Below are positions 11,114 to 21,900 of a DNA stretch of 64,000 nt, one piece after another. The number at the start of each line of letters is the position of its first letter. Within the stretch, counting starts at the first letter, position 1. A model generated the notes under the pieces. That model made no database searches and was not told the DNA's origin. It saw only the letters and a list, made by a program, of their open reading frames with translations. The stretch is from Pristionchus mayeri (taxonomy: Eukaryota; Nematoda; Chromadorea; Rhabditida; Neodiplogasteridae). The translations under genes and the position numbers were made by a program. The stretch lies in contig BTRK01000004.1 of NCBI GenBank assembly GCA_036245805.1, positions 29,993,541-30,057,540 on the forward strand, in the 5' to 3' direction.

Positions 11114-12358
11114 AGGTTGGAACAAAAGTTTTGCACGATTTTCAAATTTTCGTTTCCGGCATACCCTGTTCTTTATTTGCAAAATTATTTAATTTTGTTT
11201 CATGTATTCGTTGAGGGCTTGGATACTCTTTCTATCACACATTAGTATTACACATACCATTTCATACTGTGGAGGCATTTTAAAGTCAAAGTTACTGCAT
11301 TTGAGAACTAAACTATATAATTTTGGAGTCTGCACTCTATGGGCATCGATGATAATACAAATATCAAGGTGTATTTGGAGAGTGTGATGAACATACATCA
11401 TAAAATAGTATGAAAATGGTCATTACCACAAATGGCGTTCCAGAAACTTAGGTAAATTTTAATCTCGCGTCAAAAGGAGCTTGGTCTGAATTAGTTGTCT
11501 TCACCGCATAGCCGTAGCCGTAAGCCTATCGATCTCAAATGCATGTAAACTTTAAGTACCTTACATGGTAAGCTCACAATTATTTTCGTGTGGACATATA
11601 ATGCTTCTATTTAAAAATGCAATATTGCATACTCAGATACTGATATTAGAGAGTCGAAATTGATGTTTCCATGAATGTCATGTTTTCAGCATAAAAGGAA
11701 GCTCAGACTTTATATGGTTAACTGAACAAGCAACTCTTACTCTATCACTTAATGGTTTGGCCGAGTCAGGGGATAGATTCCTTTCGAGGAGATCGACTCG
11801 AACTATGTACACCGAATTTCAAAATTTTGGCTTTGACCATGATTAAAAATTTCTGAAAATATAAATTTTCTCGGAGTGGAAAAGGGTAGGCTCCAGCATT
11901 CCATTATGTTATAAAGCCCCACGGTAGTATATGTAAAAGCACTTAAGATCAAGCCAGTATGATTGATTGGCGAGGCAAGAAATGCGATCCATTCAGCAAC
12001 TTTACCTCGCGAATCTTGGAATTTAATGGCCTGTAAACCTTGCTAAATTGAAGTAACCACTAGATCCTACATAGTTTTACAGAGAACAACCAACGGGCTT
12101 TTCACTCCACTATGTGAGATTATACAATGAGATTTCCTATCAAAATAGGAGCGCGGCAAACAAATGTCTATGTAACTCGAACATTTCACATTTAACGAAA
12201 CATGATTTTTTTCGCAAACCCTCAGAGCAGGATTCGATTCGAAGTAGCGGATATATTGTACAAATAGTCCCTAAATATATGCTATCCGGTTAGATCGGCC
12301 CATTTAAAGCGATTTCAAACTTCATGGTCGAAATCGTGCAAAACTTTTGTTCCAACCT
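11114..12358. mobile_element. Degenerate mariner-type element B
   Basis: Terminal inverted repeats AGGTTGGAACAAAAGTTTTG followed by CACGATTT are identical at both ends over 28 bases (11114 onward and ending 12358), flanked by TA. About 1.25 kb long, with no intact transposase. It lies between the two duplicated segments. Confidence 0.8.
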
Positions 12359-12369
12359 AATAGAAACCC

Positions 12370-12975
12370 CGAAAATGAGTCGATTTACAGAAATACGGGA
12401 AGAAACTTCCATAAATTTTCATAATTCCCTCCTCTCCTTATTACTACAGCTCTGTTTTCAACTAGGCAAAGATGCGAGAGGCTCGAGATAACAGAGGGAT
12501 TTCCATAGCAACCCTCACCTGAATGTTATTCCCCATCGTGCGCTTCCCCTCACTACTCGTTCTCACTCCGTCCTATAGTCAATCAATTCTCACGTCGAAT
12601 GATCTTTGATCTTTGCGAATCATCGTTTTCCTATTCCAGGTGCATACTCCGCCTCGCTAATACCTGTTTACTCTGAGTTCTCTACAATTTAAATAAATAA
12701 TTTCACTAATAAATCTGATTCAGCCTGAACATTCTATTCACACTGGTGAGTCGCTTACAATGATATCATTACATTGTGTTTTCTAATTTATTTAATTTCG
12801 GAACACGGACTTCTGAGCGCGATCTCATTGGACATCTCAGAGAATAACGACATTTCTCTTTACGCACTGAACTATCATGTCTTCATTCGACCTTCTGCCT
12901 AGAGGCAACAACCTCCCCACCTTTATTGCAGAATTGAAGATAAATGTTTCATCTCATATAGTTTCTTCTTGAATG
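12370..12975. repeat. Duplicated segment, copy 2
   Basis: Direct copy of 10240-10890. Matching blocks include CCTATTCCAGGTGCATACTCC and TTATTGCAGAATTGAAGATAA (each with a few differences from copy 1). The strip 12976-13741 after it is AT-rich with no gene seen, except for the promoter-like block near 13495-13620. Confidence 0.6.
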
Positions 12976-13741
12976 TCTTTAAAAATTCAGATTTTATCCT
13001 TTTGGAGGAAGGGGCAACATATCGAATTCGCATTAGCAGAATTATCTCAAAAATTGCACAAATAATATATCTCGTCGAGATATGGAAAGATAGCACGATC
13101 ATTTTTTTCTCCAATGCTTCTGTACCTAATAATGTAATCATCCGATAGCATGCAGCTCTGAAGATATAATATTATACTGAAGATAAGATCCCATTTCTTT
13201 ATTTGATTGAAATTTTTAAAAAAATAAACCGTTATTACAGACAGACAACAATCCCATGATGCCTTGGAGTAATAATAGAGCATGAAATTACCAAGTAAGC
13301 AACCACTGCTTTGAATCTAAATCTTTACATTTTCCTTTTCTCTTCTACTCTTCTCAAGGCAGAATGAACAGAGTGAAGGAAGGTCGTGAGTCATAGTAAA
13401 TCTGTGCGCGAAGCTCAGGAGTCAGTTGAAGCATGTTGAGAGTTGAGATGGGTGGAGTGGGTGAATGAGGGAGATCAACCTCTCTATAACTCCCTATAAT
13501 TTATGACTAGTGAAGAAAGCTTCTGGCAGTATTTTCTCGAGGTGGACGTGAGAACGGAAGCTTCCAGCCTCGGTGTCAAGAGGGACATCGGAAGGCTCGA
13601 GTCTACCTATGAATAGGCTAGATAGGTGGTATCAATAACCTCATTCGAATATATCCCACTGTTCCTTCTTACTTAGTTCTCATTAGTCCTCGTTTCATTA
13701 TTTTGATAATTACATACTCTCATGCAGAAAAAGTTCCAGAC

Positions 13742-14441
13742 ATGATGCTGTCACCTAGCAGTTCTACTCTCCACAATAGCGCCACTCCATCCTCCAATCT
13801 CCCGGTCGAGAATTCCAAATCTCTTCAGAATACGTACACACCAATTGTGAGTTGAATGCAATAATAACGAAAGTTTTCTCTCACTCCATAAATCCAGTTT
13901 GGAGATCCGATTCGAGACTTCATTTGAAGGTGAAACGTCGGGCTGCACTTCTCCCTACTCCGTCCCCAGTTGCTCCTTGGTTTCAAGCAATGGCCAGAAT
14001 GGAGAAGGAATTTCCCTTTCACTCTGTGGCTAAAGAAGTTCACGAGATCGCGAAGAAGCATCCGGAGAGACTGAAGGATGTCAAGAAGGAGATAAGGATC
14101 ATCAGAAAGCATAGTGGGTTGAGCATTCAAAGTTCATTTTTTTGACTTCCAATTATAAACTATTAAATTAACGATATTACTTCAGACAAGCTCCAAAAAA
14201 AGCTCAACGTCAGCATTCAGTCCCAGCCAATTTGTGTTCTCAAGAAGAATTTTGCTAGCAAAGTGCAACAATACGTGAGTTCGTTTCACAATCAAAATAT
14301 TTTCATGAGAAGGTGACCATAGTGAAGTACCCACTTCTCATTAATAATATTTTTAAAACTTGAAATCATCTTTTTTAGCTCGCCAGTGCTGACGATGCAC
14401 TCATGAAGTATCTACAGGAGGCACTCAAGACCGAGCAGTAA
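13742..14441 (+). CDS. Unknown protein, paralogue of the gene at 8053-9748
   Basis: Exons 13742-13846, 13930-14113, 14186-14274 and 14379-14441 give 146 residues in frame. The core aligns with the minus-strand paralogue (MEKEFPFHSVAKEVHEIAKK, QPICVLKKNFASKVQQY, then ADDALMKYLQEALKTEQ at the C-terminus), with an asparagine codon split at the same place and an 89-base third exon in both. The first exon is Ser/Thr/Pro-rich and has no signal peptide, so the true 5' end may lie elsewhere. An alternative acceptor at 13899-13905 would shift the frame and was not used. The upstream region contains GAAGCTTC, an inverted pair matching half of a heat-shock element. Confidence 0.6.
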
Positions 14442-14606
14442 ATGAAATACAAGAAGCAGCTGACGATCGTATATTCGTTACCGTTATGCTCTTGCTTGAC
14501 GCTCGAGCTTCGTATTATCGTCACTGTTATATTCTCAACCAACTTTAATTATTGTCTTTATTTTTTTTGATAAATTTCTCCCAAAGTCTGTGTCTGTGTT
14601 GATTAC

Positions 14607-16090
14607 ATGAACAAACTTTTCATCATTGCATTCCTCTCGTTTCAAAAGTTGTTCGCTCAAAGTCCTATACATAGAGCATGTTGTAAGGAGAAAGTCAATT
14701 CATCGCTCGACATTAAATATGGTTTACATTCCACTAGTATATCGCAGTGCTGATGATTTGAAGAGAGAAAATACATGCAACGCGACGGAGCCTCTACCTT
14801 TACACTATTGTACATTGGATGTTCCCTCTTTCCTGCTTTCTATCATCACTACAGCTCACTAATAAGAACAGAGCTTTTCGCTTTCGAAAAAAATTGACTA
14901 CATAAAAGAAGTTCATAAAAAATTAGCATCTTGATTTCCATTCGCAGCTCGAATTGTCATTGTCGTTTCGCTAATAAATATGAATTTCAGATGCAAATTC
15001 TCTTGGTGATTTTTCTCTGCTTTTCCTATTCATAAAGCGATCCTCCCTTTCTCACTTCAGAACAACAGGATCGAGTTTATCGAATATTCGGGGTCAACAT
15101 CAGTATCCCTAACGCTATTTCGATCATTTCTGAAAAGGCGGAATGTGTCGGCGAGACTCCGGAGATACGATTCGCCAATTGTTTCCCGGGTTAGATCACA
15201 ATCAATATTTGCTTTCCTCTCTCCACTACAATAATGGGAAATATAATGGGGAATCCGATCTTTGCTAAGATTCAGAAGATGAGGACAAGCTAAGGAATGA
15301 AGACATCCAAGAGGCACTCGAGGAGATCATCAATAAATCTGCTTCTCTCTATTTCAATGAGATCAATGAAGTGGGAGATATCAATTTTTTTAACTTTCGA
15401 ATGATGGACAATTTCTTTTTTTAAGATAGTGCACAAATTGCAAACTTATTTAAAGATGAAGAAATGAATAGAATTGAGGTGCTGAGTGCGATCGCAGTGA
15501 AATTGCCCAAGACTTACTTCGTCTTACGAGCTCTACTCGATAACGACTTCGGAGAATTCGATCGACTTGTCACGAAATTAGAACCGGAAGCAGCCACTTT
15601 CTTTAAGATGGTCAGTGAAAATTGATCCAATATCATTACTCTGATTTTATTCATGCACTGTTTTATTCATGTACAAGAGTTGAAAACGGTAGAGACAAGA
15701 TCACAAATGAAATATAAGAAAATATACTGTTGTAGGTTAAAACAGAAGCACTCGAATATATCGTCGCCTGGTCTACAAACAAAGCCTACCGGCAATACAT
15801 GCCACTAATACGTAAAGCTCTGTCCATGGTAAGCGTGCATTATCTTCGTCTATAGGAAAACGAAATAATTTGAGGTGAGGGAGGGCTATGTTGCCCTATC
15901 GATAACTCCAAAGAACGAGCTTGAGAAGAGAACTTGCTATCGAACGTATTATCGAACAGTCGAACACTCGGGAATAGTTCCCTCTTTTAAAGAGTTGATC
16001 GACGGACTCATCAATAAGGGAAATATAATTAGAATTCAAAATGCTCTGATCGAGTATCATGATGCCAAGAAAAATTACCATTCGAAGTAA
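14607..16090 (+). CDS. Secreted protein of 275 residues, unknown family
   Basis: Eight exons (14607-14682, 14738-14809, 14991-15005, 15061-15189, 15276-15370, 15479-15610, 15736-15828, 15875-16090) join with all phases agreeing. The start encodes a signal peptide (MNKLFIIAFLSFQKLFAQ). Later exons give an acidic, helix-rich protein: DRVYRIFGVNISIPNAISII, DIQEALEEIINKSASLYF, VLSAIAVKLPKTYFVLRALL, YIVAWSTNKAYRQYMPLIRK and FKELIDGLINKGNIIRIQ. Cysteines are few. The general look is that of nematode secreted helical proteins, but I recognise no named domain. The 15-base third exon and the choice of donor at 14809 are inferred only from phase; an alternative is a stop at 14862, giving a separate 50-residue peptide. 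Confidence 0.5.
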
Positions 16091-16659
16091 CCGATGCCAA
16101 ATTCCGATAAATATTTTTATCAAATCGTATAGTTCAAGTACAATGCCTCACTCAAATGCCCCAAAAAGCGGTATTTTTCCCCTACGACCCGTTCCCTTGA
16201 TCAAATAGGCGGCGTTTATGATTGTGCCGGTGAATGGGCCAGTCATGCGGACTGTATGTTTGCATGAGAGGAGAGCAAGGAATCCCTGGCCTTTCACTTC
16301 ATATTTGATATGCTGGATATCGGGACTGAAATATTAAAAGAAATTAAACGCCTATCGTAGTTCTGAATGGCGCTCACCAATCATGTCCTTGAATATAAGT
16401 TGCATCCTCCCGAATCTTCTGCAACTCATCTCTCAAGCTTGTAATATTTGTGACGTCTTTCTTATATGCCGTTCTGCTCCTGAACACCATGATGATATCT
16501 AGCGAAAGCAAAAACTGATCCTGAAAATAGCATTTCTATGCACAGATTGTCTCGAATCTTACATATTTCTTCAGCACGAAGTTGATTTTGCACGCACAAT
16601 TTTTGGGGGTATGACATTTGAGCAACGACATTTGCGCAACGACAAAATTAGGTGCGCAA

Positions 16660-17052
16660 GCGACATTTGCGCAACGGGCCATAACTCCCTTCAGGATCAT
16701 CGTAGAGTGCCCAGATTGGGTACGTTGGGTAGCTATGGGTTCACTCTACCATAACCCACACTGGTCTTTGGTCTTTCTCCTCGGGGGCGACATTTGCGCA
16801 ACGGGCCATAACTCCCTTCAGGATCATCGTAGAGTGCCCAGATTGGGTACGTTGGGTAGCTATGGGTTCACTCTACCGTAACCCATACTGGTCTTTGGTC
16901 TTTCTCCTCGGGGGCGACATTTGCGCAACGGGCCATAACTCCCTTCAGGATCATCGTAGAGTGCCCAGATTGGGTACGTTGGGTAGCTATGGGTTCACTC
17001 TACCGTAACCCACACTGGTCTTTGGTCTTTCTCCTCGGGGGCGACATTTGCG
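16660..17052. repeat. 127-base tandem repeat in the left arm of element 3
   Basis: GCGACATTTGCGCAACGG recurs at 16660, 16787, 16914 and 17041, a strict 127-base period, with almost identical sequence between. The inverted counterpart lies at 17290-17650 in the right arm. Confidence 0.9.
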
Positions 17053-17194
17053 CAACGGAATTCATCATATGAAAGGCGTAGGCGATCCTCTACGAAGTGT
17101 TCGATTCTTCACCCGATATCCTCTATGGATTTCTTGTTATCTTTGATGTTCACGATGAAAAATTAAGATGAAATATTTTAAAAAAATAAATTAA

Positions 17195-17282
17195 GGTGGT
17201 GGGAGAATATACCCAAAATTAAGGTGGTGTGAGAATATACCCAAAATTAACGTGATGTGGAATATACCCAAAATTAAGGTCT
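17195..17282. repeat. Short tandem repeat at the centre of element 3
   Basis: AGAATATACCCAAAATTAAG-type units of about 30 bases occur three times, with AAGGTGGTG between units. Confidence 0.8.
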
Positions 17283-18597
17283 TTCTCCTCGGTAGAGTTA
17301 CGGTAGAGTGAACCCATAGCTACCCAACGTACTTAATCTGGGCACTCTACGATGATCCTGAAAGGAGTTATGTCCCGTTGCGAAAATGTCGCCCCCGAGG
17401 AGAAAGACCAAAGACCAGTGTGGGTTACGGTAGAGTGAACCCATAGCTACCCAACGTACCCAATCTGGGCACTCTACGATGATCCTGAAGGGAGTTATGG
17501 CCCGTTGCGCAAATGTCGCCCCCGAGGAGAAAGACCAAAGACCAGTGTGGGTTACGGTAGAGTGAACCCATAGCTACCCAACGTACCCAATCTGGGCACT
17601 CTACGATGATCCTGAAGGGAGTTATGGCCCGTTGCGCAAATGTCGCATGTGCAAAATTTGTTGCTCATTTGTCGTATTTTACCCCGTTGCGCAAATGTCG
17701 TTGCTCAAATGTCATACCCCCCAATTTTTCTCTGCGAACGTTACGATGGCAAATTGGTCTCTGACATGGTATATACTTTAAGACCCCCAGTATCATTGTT
17801 GATTGTTTCACTACTAACTATTATGTAATAATTTAATTTTTCACTAATAATTATTTTATTTTAAATTGAAGTTGGCACTCACGAGGTATAAATTTGGCCC
17901 AGCAGCATCTTCAAATGGTCAGCTCTAGCGATCGGATTGCCATCCAGGTCTTCCTTGCTCGCTTGCTCAATGACATTGGAGACAACTTGATTCTCCTAGT
18001 AGGTGATCTTGCAATTTAAAGAATTTCTTTAGTCGAAGATTGTCTGTTCATTTCTAAAATACAAGGCAACACACCTTGAATTGATAACCCTGTATGAAAG
18101 AATCCATTTGCTCGATTCCATCATTCATATGTCTTTCAAGTGGATTTGCATCTTTCTCAGTCATCTTGAATTTACAATAATAAAAAAAACTTAGTATTTC
18201 ATTTTTTTCAAACCTGCTGTCCAATTATTTTATGATGGTAACGCTGAATTTCGAGCTGAATAGTTGCTCGTCGTGAGAACAAACAATGAAACTGCCTACC
18301 ATTCTTTTGAACATTTCAACGACGGCAGTTTTTGTCTCGTTGAGCGCTTCGTATCGGAAAAGCGGATTATTTTCGATAGCGATTCGCAGGATATTCTTCT
18401 CATCGTCTCGCAAAAGTCCTTCGAGGTTTTGCAAATTTGGATCTGGATAGTCGTAGGTTCATTATGCTAACCCGGGAGAAAATTTCAGGGTTGTGGGTTT
18501 CGCTCTCTGATCTGTTCAGGAAGCTTTGTAGAGTTTGTAGTTGGAAGTATTCGGTATCCGTGCTCGTGAACTTACAAAATTGTACCAGAAGCATCAC

Positions 18598-18949
18598 GTG
18601 ATTCGAAATATATCGTGACTCAAATATGGAACGTGTGAAAGTGCCGCTACTAGAGGAAAATCAGGAGGAAATTGATACGAATAGAACGAGAGAAGATCAA
18701 TTCATTGAGAAGACTAGCATTGAGGGATAAACAAATTAGGTGATCACATTGTTCGAAGCACCACAACGCAAAGCAGCAACAATTATATGGATAATTCGCC
18801 TGGAATATTAATGAGAACGTCTCGTAAACTAGCAAACCTCACAACAAACATAATTGCATACAGAAGTAAGAACAACAACGTTTTGCGTTAAAAAAATATG
18901 CATAGAAGTCACACTTCGAATTACAACGTTGTGCAATCGGATGTCATCC
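18598..18949. other. Intergenic
   Basis: Between the broken gene and the 3' end of the P-glycoprotein gene. No further feature seen. Confidence 0.5.
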
Positions 18950-21900
18950 TCAATGCAATCTCTGCTGCTCCACCATCGCTGCGTATCTTCCTCTCATCTC
19001 CATCAACTGTTCGTGTCCTCCTCTCTCCAATATCCGACCACCCTCCACGAAGCAAATCTCGTCTGGAATTTATTCGATTTTCGAAATAGTTTTAGGTACG
19101 GTTGTTCGTTCTTCCTCCACTGGAGATACGTTATGAAGAGACAAACAACAATTTTCACCACAGTGTCTGATCGTATCCAGTCGATGGGCGATGGTGATGG
19201 AAGTTCGACCTTGCGCGGACGTGAGAAGAGCTGATCTTACCGCCTGAACTTTGTCACAAATTCTGAGAAGTTATCATAAGAGATTCGGATCTCAAAGATC
19301 GATCATGATTTGAGTTACTAACCTGTTCACTGTGTGTGTCCAATGCACTCGTTGCCTCGTCGAGTACGATCACTCTGGGATTTCTCACGAGTGCTCTCGC
19401 AATGGCGATTCGCTGTTTTTGCCCACCAGATAGAGAGCGACCTTTCTCCCCCACGGCTGTGTGGTAGCCCTGCAAGTACTCATAGCATCATTTTTATTGC
19501 TCTCATTATCATACGATAACTGGACGAGCAAATATACATTGTGAAAGAACTCGATGCTCACCTCTGGCAAGCTCACTATGAACTCCTGTGCATTGGCAAG
19601 TCGACAGGCCTCGATCACATCTTCATCACTTGCTTCTTCGAATCCCAGTCGGACGTTGTCGATGATGGCTAGAAAGGCAATTAGTTTACGTCACAGTCTC
19701 CCCTTTTGACATGTTCACTGAATATACAACTTACATCCTCTGAAGAGCACAGGTTCCTGACTGACGAGAGCGATGGTCGATCGGAGTGAAGAGGAAGGAA
19801 TGGAGGAGAAGGGATGGCCATCGAGGAACTGAAGAGCGATGTGTTCTGGGGCCTGGAGGGATACGCGAATGATAGAGATTCAGCGAGAAGAGCTCCTCGG
19901 AATGACTGAAAATAGCGAAGCGATTCAGTAGGGTTTTGAAGTGATACGAAAGCACCTCTTCTTGACTGTCCATTTCCTCCTTTTCTTTCTTCATGGAAGG
20001 ATCGATCAATCTGAAGAGGAGACGAGCTGCTGATGAAGCTTGGATGATGTCCTGAAAGGAATAGTCTTCTTCTCGTGCTTCCTACGAACACTTGAGAAAG
20101 AGCGCTATCATTTATCTTACCTTGAACGTTGAGCTCATTTCAAAGGCGCAGTAGCCGATGAAAGCGAGAGAACAATGTTTTGAATGAAAATAATTTATCG
20201 AAACTATTAAATTTACTTTGGAATACGACTGACCTGTGTGGCGTACAACTGCTTCACATCGATGAAACCCGTGTAGACGAAGTACACTCCCACCGCTGGA
20301 AAAAACATATATGATACACTTATTCATTAAAGTGTACTTCATAAGATGTTGTACAAATTGTTAGACCACGACTATACTCAGATGTCGATAAACGTAGGGA
20401 ATTGGACGCACACATAGCCATGAAGTCAAGGAACATCCTCTCTGACGAAGAGATCGCGTGCACGAGGGAGAAACAGCGGATCTTCTGCAATTTCCAGCTT
20501 GAATTCCTTGGAATTCGAGACGACCTAACCTTAGCCAGCGGCGTTCTCCTCCTCATCTGAATCTCATCGAATCTATGCTGGAAGTGAGATTCGACTGCCA
20601 ATTGTTGAATGGTCGCCACGTTGTCGAAGATCTCCATCGCCAACTGCATTGAGAAAGAATTATACCACTCAGAAATGAAGATTCTGTAAAATTCTCAAGT
20701 TCAAATGGCGACGGAATCGCTGACCTCTCCTGACTTGTCAATCTCGACGACTTCATTGTACGCCTTGTTGCTGTAGTGTTCGACGAGGAGGAAGGAAGTG
20801 AAGAAGATGACGATGTAGACGAGACCGACCTGAGAATGGAAAGAATTCGTTAACATCAATGTTCATTCATGCAAATCTGGGTGGTTTTTATTGAACCTTA
20901 TTAACCCACATCTGTATACGAGGATTCAACTAATATAGCAGGAGAATACTCACGATTCCATTGGGCACGCATACGACGAACGTCCCCACTGCGAGGATGG
21001 AAGCAGAGAAGACGTTCTCGATGATGTATGACATCGCATTGTGAACGATCTGAAGGATCTTGCCATGAAGGCTGGGAGAAGGAAAACCCCAGAAGGTAAA
21101 ATTTCCGAGAGATCTGAGAACAAAGATGCCTACAGCGATGGCGATGGGTGGTTGCTGTGCGAGAAGTACTGAGGAGGCCGCAGCTGAAGTATTCGCGCGG
21201 TCGAAGTATCTGCAAAATATGGCTTTAATGAAAAACTTTAATGCAAAACAATCCATTAAAGTCATACGGGTAATCTAGAGGCAGTCTAAATTCAAGCTCA
21301 CGCCATCGGTCTCTGGAGGAGCGACTTGAAGCAGTCAACACGCAGGTCTCTCATCGTCGATTCGCCCGTGTACGTGTGCACTGTTGCCTCCAATATTATG
21401 CACTCTGATATCGCTCACAAAGATTTGTGTTTGAACGTTGATCATTTTTTTAATTTTCAAATCTTACGGATATGGTGATGATGCAGAATGAATAGAGGGC
21501 GACTGCGAGAGTACCCATCATCGCCCAGAATAACTCCCTTTCGTAGTCGACGTCCTTCAGAGAGGAGAAGACGAAGTAGTACGAGACCTGCAAAGGGAAG
21601 GAGAACTTGTTTCGGCCTCTTGATTTCCTGAAGAGATTGCACCTGCACTGTCTAATGAGAGTTAGTAGCTAAGTGGCACGCACCGTGATCAGTGGCATTT
21701 CGATTCCTCTCATCAGGGATAGAAGTGTGGTCAACGCAGCTCGTTTCCTGTTGTAAAAATACAGTTTAAAGACACTTCCGACAGTGACAGGGTATTGAAT
21801 GGAATCGAGCTGAAAAAATCAAGAGTTGGACGAGCATTGTTCAGGGTGAATACTCGTCAACATTTCAACATGCACGACGGCGATACACTGTTCCTGTGAG

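Larger units (their letters stand above)
16605..17721. mobile_element. Palindromic element 3 with 8-bp target duplication
   Basis: 1117 bases. The ends read GGGGGTATGACATTTGAGCA and its reverse complement. The 8-mer CAATTTTT flanks it at 16597-16604 and 17722-17729. The arms are built from near-identical 127-base tandem repeats (see separate entry) in opposite orientation, with an AT-rich centre. No transposase frame. It is inserted in a coding exon of the minus-strand gene. Confidence 0.9.
16148..18597 (-). pseudogene. Unknown gene with a coding exon split by a transposon
   Basis: Exons 18300-18442, 18214-18255, 18075-18164, 17883-17995, 17730-17760 plus 16563-16596, 16378-16520 and 16148-16325 read as one helical, charged protein: NLEGLLRDDEKNILRIAIEN, NPLERHMNDGIEQMDSF, VVSNVIEQASKEDLDGNP, KINFVLKKYDQFLLSLDIIM, SLRDELQKIREDATYIQGHD, then a C-terminal part with HTVRMTGPFTG. 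Removing the element and one copy of its target duplication restores an in-frame exon (SDQFAIVTFAEKN). With the element present, the exon is broken. The 5' end is unclear: the exon near 18475-18597 (MMLLVQF) does not join in phase, which may be a second lesion. The family is not recognised. Confidence 0.55.

Noticed and set aside
15057..15317. Minus-strand open frame of 86 codons
   Set aside because: Opposite to in-phase exons of the 275-residue secreted protein; no minus-strand splice context.
16660..17650. CRISPR-like regular repeats
   Set aside because: The 127-base units are contiguous tandem copies without unique spacers, mirrored in a palindrome, in a eukaryotic genome.
16605..17721. 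Element 3 as an ordinary intron
   Set aside because: The 8-bp duplication on both sides and the inverted terminal repeats mark it as an insertion; its ends are GGGGG/CCCCC, not GT/AG.
18854..19234. 126-codon plus-strand open frame
   Set aside because: Antisense to the C-terminal exons of the P-glycoprotein.
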